Below, one piece after another: positions 1-9,609 of a DNA stretch of 64,000 nucleotides (the first letter of the stretch is position 1; each line of letters begins with the position of its first letter). The stretch spans positions 62,001-126,000 of the forward strand of contig SVLD01000001.1 in NCBI GenBank assembly GCA_015068125.1, read 5' to 3'. This DNA is from Oscillospiraceae bacterium (GTDB lineage Bacteria; Bacillota; Clostridia; Oscillospirales; Oscillospiraceae). The position numbers and the translations under genes are program-made. The notes beneath the pieces were generated by a model. The model was not told the origin of the DNA and did not search any database. It was given only the letters and a program-made list of their open reading frames with translations.

Positions 1-1
1 G

Positions 2-799
2 CTGCTGAGCCTGCCGGCTATGCTCTCTGCCAGGGTGTATGCATCCTGCGCGCTGCCGGTGGCTTTGGAAGAAAAAGAACCCCTTACCCTGAAAACGGTG
101 TGCCTTTTGCCGGCACCCCCTGTCAGGGGCAGGATCCGCGTTCACAGAGTTACCACAGGTCAGGTGTGGAAATTGAAACCCGGCAAGGATCTTCCGTCGG
201 AGAATTGCGGACAGCTGGTCTGTCGGCCGGAGCGAATTAAAATTTATGATTATCTGGGGCTGTTTTACATCCGGCAAAAACGATGCGAACCGTTGTCGGT
301 GGTGATTCTGCCCAAGGCGCTGCAAATTCAGCACCTTCCGGATCTGGAGCGGCAGCTGGCCCAGTCCTGGCGGCCCAAGCCCGGCGGCGGATTTGCGGAA
401 AACCATGAGCTGCGGCTGTACCGCCCCGGCGACAGCCTGAATCAGATTCACTGGAAGATGTCCGCGAAAACCGGAAAATACATTATCCGGGAGGCTATGA
501 TCCCCATGGCCAGCCGGATCGCCCTGGTGATGATGCTTCAGGGAACACCTGAGGAGCTGGACAGAAAATTCGGTCGTTTGTTGTGGATGGGTCAGCATTT
601 GCTGAGCAAGGAACTGCGGCACGAATGGTTTGTGATGACAGGGGAAGGCTTGAAGCAATTGCCTGTGGGCGATGAGCAGGAGCTGATGAAAGCCATGCAT
701 ACGCTGCTTTCCCAGCCTCCGGCGGAAGAAAACGCGTCCTGGCCCAATCTGCCTGCTTTGTGGCAGTATCGGATCGGAGGTGAGCCGGATGAAGTTTGA
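2..799 (+). CDS. DUF58 domain-containing protein (5' truncated by window edge)
   Basis: ORF open to the window start; 'RLYRPGDSLNQIHWKMSAKTGKYIIREAMIP' resembles the DUF58 core; next to a transglutaminase-like gene as is usual. Confidence 0.8.
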   Translation: MLSLPAMLSARVYASCALPVALEEKEPLTLKTVCLLPAPPVRGRIRVHRVTTGQVWKLKPGKDLPSENCGQLVCRPERIKIYDYLGLFYIRQKRCEPLSVVILPKALQIQHLPDLERQLAQSWRPKPGGGFAENHELRLYRPGDSLNQIHWKMSAKTGKYIIREAMIPMASRIALVMMLQGTPEELDRKFGRLLWMGQHLLSKELRHEWFVMTGEGLKQLPVGDEQELMKAMHTLLSQPPAEENASWPNLPALWQYRIGGEPDEV

Positions 800-2918
800 G
801 AAACATCTGTCCCGGCTCTTTGCCGTACTGATGGCATTTACCCTGGGCTATGCCGCCGCTGCCTGTGTGGCCACCGGCTTTGACCTGGATGTGGACATGC
901 AGGTTTTGGCGGGCAACTGCCTGATTTTGGCGGTGGTGGCGTCCTTTGCGGTGTCCCGCTGGTGGACGAATCTGATATTCTTTGCCGGACTTCTGGTGCT
1001 GGGTAACCATTGGTGGTTTGCCGGGGATTTGGAGAAGTCTGTGGAAGGACTGCTGTATGAGATCTCCCGGCATTATGATGCGGCCTATGGCTGGGGTATC
1101 TTGTATTGGAGTTCCAAAGAACCCGGCAGTGTGGCCCTAGAGATGGCGCTGTGTCTGTTGGTGACACCTGCCATCTGGCTGGGAACCTTTACAATCATGA
1201 ACCGGGCGTCGGCGGTGTTTGCACTGATTTGCAGCGCTATCCCCTTGGGCGTGTGTCTGGTGGTTACCACCACTGTGCCCTCTGTGGGCTGGCTGCTGCT
1301 GCTGTTTGCCGCCGCACTGCTGTTGATGCTGACGCAAACGGTGCGGCGCAGGGATGAAAAGGACGGAAACCGGCTTTTGGCGATTATGCTGATCCCGGCT
1401 GTACTGTGCGCGGCGCTGCTGCTCTGGGCAGTGCCCCAGGATGGCTATGCGCCGCAAATGTCTACGCCCAGTTGGATGCTGAATCTCCTGGAGGGGAAAG
1501 GCCCCTTTGGAATCAGCGGCAGCGGTATCGGTATTTTGGAGGCGGACAGATTTCAGCTATCTGCCCTGGGACCGAAAGACCTGTCCCGGCAGGCGGTTAT
1601 GCGGGTTCACGCGGAAACGCAGGGGCTGATGTACCTGCGGGGACAGAGCTACGATCATTATGACGGTACGATCTGGGCGATTTCTACGGTGGATACCACC
1701 AAGGATGCCTACTGGCCTACGGAAAACATGACGGAACTGGGTTCTGTGCGTGTTTACACGGAAAAAGTCGAAACTCTCCGTTTTCTGCCCTATTATCCTC
1801 GGGGCACCGGTTGGCGGGAGGATATGGTCTACGGCAGAGTCCATGGTATGCCTGTAAAGACCTATATCTATAACCGCCAGAGCGCCGGCGCGGGTTCGCT
1901 GGCAGTGGAGGTAGATCCTTCGGATGAGCTGGTGATTCAGTGCCTGCAGCTGCCGGGGCAGACCCGGCTGGAGGCCGGAGAAATCCTGCAGTCGCTGAAT
2001 TTTAATTCTGATTTGCCGGTGCGGGAAAAAGCTGTGCTGATCCGGGATTATGTGAAAAATTCGGCAGCCTACGATATCAACACCCAGGCGATGCCCGAAG
2101 GGGAAACGGATTTTGCCCTTTGGTTTTTGAATGAGGCGGACACCGGCTACTGTGTGCATTTCGCCACGGCGGCAACGGTTTTGCTTCGGACGGCCAATGT
2201 GCCTGCCAGATATGTTACCGGCTATATGGTGCAGGTGGATGAAGGCGGCGTTTTGGTAGAAGAGCGGCACAGCCATGCCTGGGTGGAATACCTGGATCCC
2301 GACCGGGGCTGGACAGTGCTGGACGCTACACCGGAAGAAGCCCAGCTGCCGCCGGAACCTCCCACCGAGCCCTCTACGGAGCCTACTGTCACGGAGCCGG
2401 CACCTACTACGGAAAGCTCTGAGCCTACGGAGCCTACCGAGTCCCAGCCGGTTACGGAATCTACCGGCGCAACAGAAGGTACAGAGCCTACGGAAACTGT
2501 GGATCCCACGGAACCCCAGGCAACGGAACCCATCGGTACGCCGATCCGGGAAGAACTGGATCTGACCGGGTTGTGGAAAGCTTTGCAGATTGCCGGCCTC
2601 GTCGCGGCGGCTTTGGCGGTGCTGTTTGTGCCCTATGGCCTGCGGCTGTATCTGCGCCGACGGAAAATGTACAAGGGGGAAACCAACCGGCAGGCGGTTG
2701 CTTGTTGGTGCGAGATATCCCGCTTGAGCAAATTGCTGAAGCAACCCATTCCGGAGGAACTGGAGGAGCTGGCAGAAAAAGCAAAATTCAGTCAGCATAC
2801 GCTAACAGCAGATGAGCTCGCCAAATTCCATGAGCAGCTTGTGGCTTTGCAGGCTGTGCAAAAGGAAAAAGGCTGGCTGTTTAGAATCCTGTTCCGCTGG
2901 TTCTTCGCAACAGAATAA
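780..2918 (+). CDS. Multi-pass membrane transglutaminase-like (TgpA-type) protein with T/P/E-rich linker
   Basis: N-terminal TM helices, 'DTGYCVHFATAATVLLRTANVPARYVTGY...HSHAWVEYLDPDRGWTVLDATPEE' transglutaminase Cys/His/Asp motifs, then low-complexity TEPTE linker, TM, cytosolic tail. Overlaps upstream ORF. Confidence 0.88.
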   Translation: MSRMKFEKHLSRLFAVLMAFTLGYAAAACVATGFDLDVDMQVLAGNCLILAVVASFAVSRWWTNLIFFAGLLVLGNHWWFAGDLEKSVEGLLYEISRHYDAAYGWGILYWSSKEPGSVALEMALCLLVTPAIWLGTFTIMNRASAVFALICSAIPLGVCLVVTTTVPSVGWLLLLFAAALLLMLTQTVRRRDEKDGNRLLAIMLIPAVLCAALLLWAVPQDGYAPQMSTPSWMLNLLEGKGPFGISGSGIGILEADRFQLSALGPKDLSRQAVMRVHAETQGLMYLRGQSYDHYDGTIWAISTVDTTKDAYWPTENMTELGSVRVYTEKVETLRFLPYYPRGTGWREDMVYGRVHGMPVKTYIYNRQSAGAGSLAVEVDPSDELVIQCLQLPGQTRLEAGEILQSLNFNSDLPVREKAVLIRDYVKNSAAYDINTQAMPEGETDFALWFLNEADTGYCVHFATAATVLLRTANVPARYVTGYMVQVDEGGVLVEERHSHAWVEYLDPDRGWTVLDATPEEAQLPPEPPTEPSTEPTVTEPAPTTESSEPTEPTESQPVTESTGATEGTEPTETVDPTEPQATEPIGTPIREELDLTGLWKALQIAGLVAAALAVLFVPYGLRLYLRRRKMYKGETNRQAVACWCEISRLSKLLKQPIPEELEELAEKAKFSQHTLTADELAKFHEQLVALQAVQKEKGWLFRILFRWFFATE

Positions 2919-2921
2919 GAC

Positions 2922-2952
2922 AAACCCGGACGATAAAATCGTCCGGGTTTTT
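2922..2952 (+). terminator. Rho-independent terminator
   Basis: AAACCCGGACGA-taaaa-TCGTCCGGGTTTTT just downstream of the transglutaminase ORF. Confidence 0.85.
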
Positions 2953-3003
2953 GCGTATTTTTTCGTAAAACAGGGGGAAAATAGGGTCGAAAGAGAGGGA
3001 TTT

Positions 3004-3102
3004 TATGAAGCGGGAAGAGAAGAAACCTGTCGATTGGGAAGTTATCGACCCAAAACCGCCGGTGGTGCGGTCCGGACATCTGGAAAACCGCAGAGCGAAA
3101 TA
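3004..3102 (+). CDS. Possible small ORF (32 aa, MKREEKKPVDWEVIDPKPPVVRSGHLENRRAK)
   Basis: ATG preceded by purine-rich AGAGAGGGA; short charged peptide; no other support. Confidence 0.3.
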
Positions 3103-3129
3103 GTTATGTAAACCTAAAGAGCAGACAAA

Positions 3130-3151
3130 CAGGGCAGGAATTCCTGCCCTG
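3130..3151 (-). terminator. Perfect 22-bp palindrome, probable terminator of zinc-ribbon gene
   Basis: CAGGGCAGGAATTCCTGCCCTG just 3' of the minus-strand ORF. Confidence 0.6.
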
Positions 3152-3164
3152 ATGTTTTTTGCAA

Positions 3165-3443
3165 TTAGCCGTTGGCGCGCATCTGAGCGAAGCACTCGCT
3201 GCAGAACACGGGACGGTCGGACTTGGGCTCGAAGGGAACCTTGGCCTCGCCGCCGCAACGGGCGCAGGTAGCGGTGAAGAATTCACGGGGGCCACGGGTA
3301 GCGTTCTTGCGAGCGTCACGGCAGGCCTTGCAACGCTGGGGCTCGTTCTGGAAGCCACGCTCAGCGTAGAACTCCTGCTCGCCGGCGGTGAACACGAACT
3401 CGTTGCCACACTCTTTGCAAACTAAAGTCTTGTCTTCGTACAT
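3165..3443 (-). CDS. Zinc-ribbon domain protein
   Basis: CKECG...CKAC...CARCGG...CSEC paired CxxC motifs in a 92-aa protein. Confidence 0.8.
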   Translation of the reverse strand: MYEDKTLVCKECGNEFVFTAGEQEFYAERGFQNEPQRCKACRDARKNATRGPREFFTATCARCGGEAKVPFEPKSDRPVFCSECFAQMRANG

Positions 3444-3630
3444 TGGAAATACCTCTCTTCGGTTGTTTGCCCCGTGAAAGCCACCAAACTGTCTGGTTGT
3501 AACGCGGAGTCAAAATGATAGTCTGTGGCTGAACCACAAGAAGCATTATACACAAGCTGTAAAGAATTGTCAATCCTAACTTCATAAAAACTTTACAAAA
3601 AAACCGGAAAATACATAACAATTATGCAAT

Positions 3631-4671
3631 TTACAGGTCAAATTGTATCTGTCCGTCATAAGGAATGTGCAGATGCTGGTAGGCCAGGGGGGTGACGCAG
3701 CGGCCACGGGGTGTCCGCGTCAGGAAGCCAAGCTGCATGAGATAGGGCTCGTACACATCCTCCAGCGTTACCGCCTCTTCGCCGATGGTTGCCGCCAGAG
3801 TATCCAGTCCCACGGGGCCACCGCTGTAATTGCGGATGATGGCGGTGAGCATCCGCCGGTCAATGGCATCCAGACCCAGCGCGTCCACCTCCAGTCGGCT
3901 CAGAGCCAGGTCGGCTGCTTCCTTAGTGATGATGCCGTCGCCCATGATCTGGGCAAAATCCCGGACCCGGCGCAGGAAACGGTTGGCGATTCGGGGTGTA
4001 CCCCTGCTCCGAGAGGCGATTTCTATAGCGCCCTGGGGCTCAATGGGCATACCCAGGATGGTGGCGCTGCGGGTGACGATGCGGCTGAGCTCCTCCGGAG
4101 TGTACAGCTCCAGCCGCAGGGAAACGCCGAAGCGATCCCGCAGAGGGGCAGACAGCTGACCGGCCCGGGTGGTGGCGCCTACCAGGGTAAATTTGGGCAG
4201 ATCCAGCCGGATGGAATTGGCGCTGGGGCCTTTGCCCACGATGATATCGATGGCGAAATCCTCCATGGCGGGGTAGAGAATTTCCTCTACCACCCGGTTT
4301 AAGCGGTGGATTTCATCGATAAAGAGAATATCGCCGGGGTTCAGATTGGTAAGCAGGGCGGCAAGGTCGCCGGGTTTTTCAATAGCAGGGCCGGAAGTGA
4401 TGCGGATGTTGACACCCATCTCATTGGCGATAACGCCTGCCAGGGTGGTTTTGCCTAGGCCGGGAGGGCCGTAGAGCAAGGTGTGATCCAAAGGCTCGTT
4501 ACGCCGCCGGGCGGCTTCGATATAAACAGACAAATTACCCTTGGCCTTTTCCTGGCCGGTATAATCGGAAAGCAGCTTGGGCCGCAGACCAATCTCGCCG
4601 GCATCCTGGGGAGCAAAGGTGGGGGATATGATGGGGGAGGTTTCAAACTCCTGATTAAATTCCAGACTCAT
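3631..4671 (-). CDS. ruvB: Holliday junction branch migration ATPase RuvB
   Basis: '[29 protein letters not shown]...[22 protein letters not shown]...[10 protein letters not shown]' typical RuvB. Confidence 0.98.
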   Translation of the reverse strand: MSLEFNQEFETSPIISPTFAPQDAGEIGLRPKLLSDYTGQEKAKGNLSVYIEAARRRNEPLDHTLLYGPPGLGKTTLAGVIANEMGVNIRITSGPAIEKPGDLAALLTNLNPGDILFIDEIHRLNRVVEEILYPAMEDFAIDIIVGKGPSANSIRLDLPKFTLVGATTRAGQLSAPLRDRFGVSLRLELYTPEELSRIVTRSATILGMPIEPQGAIEIASRSRGTPRIANRFLRRVRDFAQIMGDGIITKEAADLALSRLEVDALGLDAIDRRMLTAIIRNYSGGPVGLDTLAATIGEEAVTLEDVYEPYLMQLGFLTRTPRGRCVTPLAYQHLHIPYDGQIQFDL

Positions 4672-4680
4672 AGGCGCATC

Positions 4681-5280
4681 TTATCCTTTCATCACCATAG
4701 CCCGCAGGGCGTGGCGAACCATTTCTTCCGTGGAGGCATTGGGGTCTACGCCCTTCAGGGCGGTATGGATCTCGGCAGGGGAATAGCCCAGCTCCTGCAG
4801 GGCTGCCTGGGCCAGAGCGGCGTTGCCCTGGTTTGTGGGGGCTGCCGGGGCAATACCGGCGGAGAAATCCAGCTCCACGCTGCCACCGCCGATCTTATCC
4901 TTCAGCTCCAGAATGATCCGCTGGGCAATTTTTTTGCCAATGCCCTGGGCGGCGGTCAGCAGCTTTTCGTCCCCGGTCATAACGGCCAGGGTGAAATTCT
5001 GAGGGCCGGCGGCCAGAATGGAAATGGCGGCCTTGGGGCCTACGCCGGTGACGGAGGTCAGCAGCTCATAGCACCGCTGCTCTTCCCGGGAGATAAAGCC
5101 AAAGAGGTCAAAAGCGTCCTCCCGGATGGATTCGGTAATATAAAGCTTGGCGTGCTGATTCAGCTTCAGCTGGGCGGCGGTATAGGCGCTGACCCGGCAG
5201 CCGTAGCCCACGCCGCCGCAGTCGATGACGGCAAGACCGGGTTCCAGGACGGCCACAGGGCCGGAAACATAATAGAGCAT
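4681..5280 (-). CDS. ruvA: Holliday junction branch migration protein RuvA
   Basis: 'MLYYVSGPVAVLEPGLAVIDCGGVGYGCRVS...LLTSVTGVGPKAAISIL...GIGKKIAQRIILELKDKI'. Confidence 0.97.
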   Translation of the reverse strand: MLYYVSGPVAVLEPGLAVIDCGGVGYGCRVSAYTAAQLKLNQHAKLYITESIREDAFDLFGFISREEQRCYELLTSVTGVGPKAAISILAAGPQNFTLAVMTGDEKLLTAAQGIGKKIAQRIILELKDKIGGGSVELDFSAGIAPAAPTNQGNAALAQAALQELGYSPAEIHTALKGVDPNASTEEMVRHALRAMVMKG

Positions 5281-5343
5281 GGAGGCACCTCCGGTTCAAA
5301 TTGAAAATTAAAAGTTGAAAATTGAAATGGCAGACAATTTTTG

Positions 5344-5838
5344 CTACTTATGCATCTGGGCAAGTAAGGATGTGCTGGAGCGGGCATGGCACAGGGCGAT
5401 GGCGATGGCATCGGCAGCATCGTCGGGCTTGGGCATAGCGTCCAGGTGCAGGATGCGCTTGGTCATGTCCTGCATTTGGTGCTTGGAGGCGTTTCCGTAG
5501 CCCACCAGGGCCTGCTTGATTTGGGCAGGCTTATAGGCGGTGACTTCCAGACCGGCCTGACGAATGGCCAGCAAAATCACCCCCCGGCTCTGGGCAACGC
5601 CAATGCCGGTGGTAACATTCTGACCGAAAAACAGTTCCTCAATGGCCACAGCGTCGGGCTTGGTCACTTCCAGAAGCTGACGTGTATCTTCATAAATGAT
5701 TTCCAGCCGGGCGGAAAAATCCATGCCTGCCGGGGTGGTGATAGCGCCGCACTGCAGCAGCCGACTCTGCCCCTGCAGGGTTTCGATGAGGCCAAAGCCG
5801 GTGATCCCATAGCCGGGATCGATTCCCAATATCCGCAT
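5344..5838 (-). CDS. ruvC: Crossover junction endodeoxyribonuclease RuvC
   Basis: Starts at internal Met 'MRILGIDPGYGITGFGLIE'; conserved D/E catalytic context 'AIEELFFGQNVTTGIGVAQSRG'. Confidence 0.96.
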   Translation of the reverse strand: MRILGIDPGYGITGFGLIETLQGQSRLLQCGAITTPAGMDFSARLEIIYEDTRQLLEVTKPDAVAIEELFFGQNVTTGIGVAQSRGVILLAIRQAGLEVTAYKPAQIKQALVGYGNASKHQMQDMTKRILHLDAMPKPDDAADAIAIALCHARSSTSLLAQMHK

Positions 5839-6011
5839 TACATGCCACCGTTGGCGATATGCCAGTAGTACAGCAGGACGCTGACGATCATAAATGCCAC
5901 ACCGATCCAGGCCAGAACGATTTGCCACCGGGGACGGGGTACATAAACCGGCTTGGGGGTTTCTTCTTCCAGAATCTCGTTTTCAGGGAGATTTTCGCGA
6001 TTTTCGTCCAT
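5838..6011 (-). CDS. Small single-pass membrane protein upstream of ruvC
   Basis: 57 aa from internal Met (MDENRENLPENE...), one TM helix 'WQIVLAWIGVAFMIVSVLLYYW'; stop overlaps ruvC start by 1 nt (TAATG). Confidence 0.6.
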   Translation of the reverse strand: MDENRENLPENEILEEETPKPVYVPRPRWQIVLAWIGVAFMIVSVLLYYWHIANGGM

Positions 6012-6147
6012 AAAATTCACCTCAGAATATATCATAGCACATTTGTTTTCATTTGCCTAGTGACTTTTTTGCGGGAAGGACAAATTTTCAGATATGTACA
6101 TGATTTTCCGCCGGCGGGGAATACTGGCTGTGAAAAGGCGGTGCAAA

Positions 6148-7230
6148 ATGAAAGAATTTTACAGTGGAACGAGAATCATTTCCGGCACCGATGCGGTGTC
6201 TGAACTGAAAAATATGGGCTTTTCCCGGCTGTTTTTGGTGACAGATCCCTATTTTGCGGAGAACGGCGTTGCCCAGCGGATCGCCCAGTCTGCCAATGCC
6301 CGGGCGGTGGAGATTTTTCGGGATGTAAAGCCGGATCCCTCCGTTGCCCTGGCTGCGGAAGGAACGGCAAGAGTAAAAGAATTTGAACCTGACGGAATCG
6401 TGGCACTGGGGGGCGGCAGCGCCATGGACTGCGCCAAGGCCATGGCCTATTTCAGCGGCAGCAAGGCGAAGCTGGTGGCCATTCCAACTACCTCAGGCTC
6501 CGGTTCGGAGGTGACGGATTTCGCCATTTTGACCCATGGAAAGGTAAAGCATCCCCTGGTGGATTCCCGACTGCGGCCGGATGTGGCGATTTTGGATGAT
6601 AATCTGCTGCAAAAACTGCCGCCGTCACTCATTGCGGATGCGGGATTTGATGTGCTGGCCCACTCTCTGGAGGCACTGGTGGCGAAAAATGCCGGGGCAG
6701 TTACGGATGCCCTGGCAAAGGATGCCTTTACCGTAGTTTTCGGTGCGCTGCCGGCATCTTTTGCCGGGCGGACGGATGTGCGACTGAAGATCCATGTGGG
6801 GGCGACTATGGCCGGTATGGCTTTTACCCAAGCGGGATTGGGGCTGTGTCATGCTCTTTCTCACTGTTTAGGCGGCATGTTCCATGTACCCCATGGCAGA
6901 CTCAACGCCATCCTGCTGCCGGTGGTGGTGAGCTGCAACGCCCATGTGGCCGGTGGGAAGTATGCGGCTTTGGCCAGAGCAGCAGGACTGGGAGGCAGCG
7001 CCGATTTGGTGGCGGTGCGAAATTTGAAAAACGGCTTGATTCGGCTGCGAAATGAGCTGAAGCTCCCTGGAACGCTGCAGCAGGCAGGGGTGGATGCCCG
7101 GCAGGTTTGGTATGGCATGGATGAAATCGTGAAAAGTACCCTGGCAGACCCCTGCTGCGAGACCAACCCGATTCCTGTGGAGGGATTTATGGTACGGCAG
7201 GTGCTGGAAGAGGTGATGGGCCGTGTCTGA
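6148..7230 (+). CDS. eutG: Iron-containing alcohol dehydrogenase, EutG-like
   Basis: 'GGGSAMDCAKAMAYF...IPTTSGSGSEVTDFAI...GLCHALSHCLGGMFHVPHGRLNAILLP'; first gene of eut operon; start set at MKEFYSGTRI. Confidence 0.88.
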   Translation: MKEFYSGTRIISGTDAVSELKNMGFSRLFLVTDPYFAENGVAQRIAQSANARAVEIFRDVKPDPSVALAAEGTARVKEFEPDGIVALGGGSAMDCAKAMAYFSGSKAKLVAIPTTSGSGSEVTDFAILTHGKVKHPLVDSRLRPDVAILDDNLLQKLPPSLIADAGFDVLAHSLEALVAKNAGAVTDALAKDAFTVVFGALPASFAGRTDVRLKIHVGATMAGMAFTQAGLGLCHALSHCLGGMFHVPHGRLNAILLPVVVSCNAHVAGGKYAALARAAGLGGSADLVAVRNLKNGLIRLRNELKLPGTLQQAGVDARQVWYGMDEIVKSTLADPCCETNPIPVEGFMVRQVLEEVMGRV

Positions 7231-8596
7231 GCGGCTTCGCAGTGTGGGGCTGGATGTGGGGACGACTACCACACAGCTGGTGGTATCGGAGCTGGAGATT
7301 GAGAACCGGGCAGGAAGCTTTTCTGTGCCGGAAATGCAGATCGGGGAAAGGCGAATCCTGTATCAAAGTCCGGTGTATTTTACGCCGCTAAAATCTCAGG
7401 AGTTGGTGGACGGAGAGAGCATCCGGCAGATCGTTCTTAAGGAATACGAAAAGGCGGGCATCCGTCGGGATGGGGTGGACACCGGTGCGGTGATCATCAC
7501 CGGGGAGACTTCCCGGAAGGAAAATGCCGCATCGGTATTGGAAGCTCTGGCAGAACTGGCGGGTGATTTTGTAGTGGCTACCGCCGGCCCGGATTTAGAG
7601 AGTGTGCTGGCGGCCAAGGGGGCCGGGGCAGTGGAGTACTCCCGGCAGGCAGATAAGCCGGTGTTGCATATCGATATTGGCGGCGGCACCAGCAATTTGG
7701 CGTTAATGGCCCAGGGGAAGATTTTGGCAACGGGCTGTCTGAATGTGGGCGGACGGTTGGTGAAGTTTGATGAAAATAAGCGGATTTATTATGTATCTCC
7801 GGTGCTTGAAAAGTTATGTAAACTAAAAATCGGGGATAGGATTACCATAGAGCAGGCCCGGGAAGTGGCTAGGATATTGGTGCAGGCTTTGGAAATGGCG
7901 GTGGGTCGTCGGGAAAAGGGGGCATTGCTGGAAATGCTGACCACCCGGGGGACGGCTATGGATGTGCCGAAGGAAGAGGTTATTGTTTCCTTTTCCGGGG
8001 GCGTGGCGGACTGCATCCGGGAGGCACTGCCCTGGGATTGCTACGGGGATCTTGGCCCGATTTTGGGGCAGCAAATCGCGGAAAGCACCCTGTGCCGGGG
8101 GGAGCACTGGCTGGCAGAGCAGACCATCCGGGCTACGGTCATCGGAGCCGGCTGCCACAGCGCCCAACTTTCCGGCAGCACGGTGTTTCATAAAAATGTG
8201 GAATTTCCCCTAAAAAACAGGCCGGTAGTAAATTTAACTGCCCGGGAGCAGGCGCTGCCGGAAAAGGAACTGGCGTTGGTAATCGCCACGGGGCTGGAAC
8301 GGCAGGACAGTAACGGGGTTTTGGCGCTGCCGGGTCTTTCTGCCCCGGATTATGGGCAGATCAAGGCTTTTGCCCGGGCGGTGGCGGCAGGTTTTGGAAG
8401 CAAGCCGGTGCTGGTGGCGGTGGAGCAGGATATGGCCAAGGCCTTGGGGCAGGCAATCTCCATGCTGCTTGCGCCGGGGCAGCCATGTCTGTGCGTCGAC
8501 CGGGTGCGGCTGACCGAGGGGAGCTATCTGGATGTGGCCATGCCGGTGGGGCCTTGTCTGCCGGTGGTGGTAAAGACTCTGATTTTGGAGCGTTAG
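7223..8596 (+). CDS. eutA: Ethanolamine ammonia-lyase reactivating factor EutA
   Basis: 'SVGLDVGTTTTQLVVSEL...ILYQSPVYFTPL...VLHIDIGGGTSNLALM' actin-fold reactivase; operon context. Confidence 0.95.
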   Translation: MSERLRSVGLDVGTTTTQLVVSELEIENRAGSFSVPEMQIGERRILYQSPVYFTPLKSQELVDGESIRQIVLKEYEKAGIRRDGVDTGAVIITGETSRKENAASVLEALAELAGDFVVATAGPDLESVLAAKGAGAVEYSRQADKPVLHIDIGGGTSNLALMAQGKILATGCLNVGGRLVKFDENKRIYYVSPVLEKLCKLKIGDRITIEQAREVARILVQALEMAVGRREKGALLEMLTTRGTAMDVPKEEVIVSFSGGVADCIREALPWDCYGDLGPILGQQIAESTLCRGEHWLAEQTIRATVIGAGCHSAQLSGSTVFHKNVEFPLKNRPVVNLTAREQALPEKELALVIATGLERQDSNGVLALPGLSAPDYGQIKAFARAVAAGFGSKPVLVAVEQDMAKALGQAISMLLAPGQPCLCVDRVRLTEGSYLDVAMPVGPCLPVVVKTLILER

Positions 8597-8605
8597 GAGG
8601 GCAAA

Positions 8606-9214
8606 ATGGAGCAAAAAGATATGGAAAGTCTGGTTCAGGCGGTGCAAAAGGCACTGTTTGTGGAGTTGGAGGCCTCCGGGCGGCATGTCCATGTAACGGC
8701 GGAGCAGGCACAGCGGCTCTTTGGTCATGGATTGACGCCGAAGCGGCCATTGTCCCAGCCCGGGCAGTTTCTTGCCAATGAACGGGTGACGGTGATCGGC
8801 CCGAAGGGAAAGTTTGAAAATGTGGCGGTATTGGGGCCGGAGCGGAAGGAAGCCCAGGTGGAAATTTCTCTGACGGATGGCCGCAGTCTGGGCATTACGC
8901 CGCCGGTAAGACCGTCGGGAGATGTAGCCGGCAGCCCCGGGGCGGTGCTGCAAGGCTGCAGGGGCAGAGTGGAGCTGCAGCAGGGGGTCATCGCCGCTCA
9001 GCGGCACATTCACGTGACCCCGGAGGATGCCGGCCGGATGGGAGTCAAGGACAAGCAGATTGTAAAGCTGCAGGTATTTACCCAGCGGCCGCTGATCTTT
9101 GATGAGGTACAGATCCGGGTCAGTCCGGATTTTGAGACCTTTGTGCATCTGGATTACGACGAGGCCAATGCCTGCGGCTTCTGCCCCGGGGATTTGGGGA
9201 GAATCTTGCGATGA
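8606..9214 (+). CDS. pduL: Phosphate propanoyl/acetyltransferase PduL/EutD-like
   Basis: 'VELEASGRHVHVTAEQAQRLFG...QRHIHVTPEDAGRMGVKDKQIVKLQ' twin His motifs of PduL; N-terminal amphipathic helix resembling an encapsulation peptide. Confidence 0.93.
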   Translation: MEQKDMESLVQAVQKALFVELEASGRHVHVTAEQAQRLFGHGLTPKRPLSQPGQFLANERVTVIGPKGKFENVAVLGPERKEAQVEISLTDGRSLGITPPVRPSGDVAGSPGAVLQGCRGRVELQQGVIAAQRHIHVTPEDAGRMGVKDKQIVKLQVFTQRPLIFDEVQIRVSPDFETFVHLDYDEANACGFCPGDLGRILR

Positions 9215-9609
9215 TCCGGGCGTTTTTGTTGGGCGCTATGCCCCCGGCGGATCTGGGTGTCAGCTATGTGTCGGAAAAGCCCTATGATGCGGTAGTTATC
9301 GGATCCCTGGAGCTATGGCAGCTTTTGCGGTTCGCAGAAGCCTCGGTTTTGGAAGCCCTGGCCCAGGGGCGGCCAGTATATCTGTACACTCCGGGGCTGC
9401 CGGAGGCGCCGAAAAACCGGGCGTTGGCGGCATCTTTGGCTTCTGCCCAACGGGAGCTGAAGAACTGGGGTGTGATCTTTACGGATGGGGGCAGAAAACG
9501 GCTGATTACTGCTCAAGAGGCGAAAATGCTGCGGCTTTCCGGGCAACGACCCGGGGTTGATGCGGTGATGACACCCCTGGCCAGGGAAATTTTGGAGGGA
9601 TCGGATTGA
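9211..9609 (+). CDS. Uncharacterised protein of the eut operon (132 aa)
   Basis: ORF with 4-nt overlaps to both pduL and eutN, so clearly part of the operon; family not recognised. Confidence 0.75.
   Translation: MIRAFLLGAMPPADLGVSYVSEKPYDAVVIGSLELWQLLRFAEASVLEALAQGRPVYLYTPGLPEAPKNRALAASLASAQRELKNWGVIFTDGGRKRLITAQEAKMLRLSGQRPGVDAVMTPLAREILEGSD

Noticed and set aside
2222-2533. - strand 'GSVGSV' repeat protein
   Set aside because: Antisense shadow of the T/P/E linker repeat, not a real gene; the same explanation applies to 24408-24998 (+).
1557-2798. 413-aa - strand ORF
   Set aside because: Antisense to the transglutaminase-like gene.
6012-6147. B12 riboswitch upstream of eutG
   Set aside because: Region is too short and lacks a convincing B12-box; not called.
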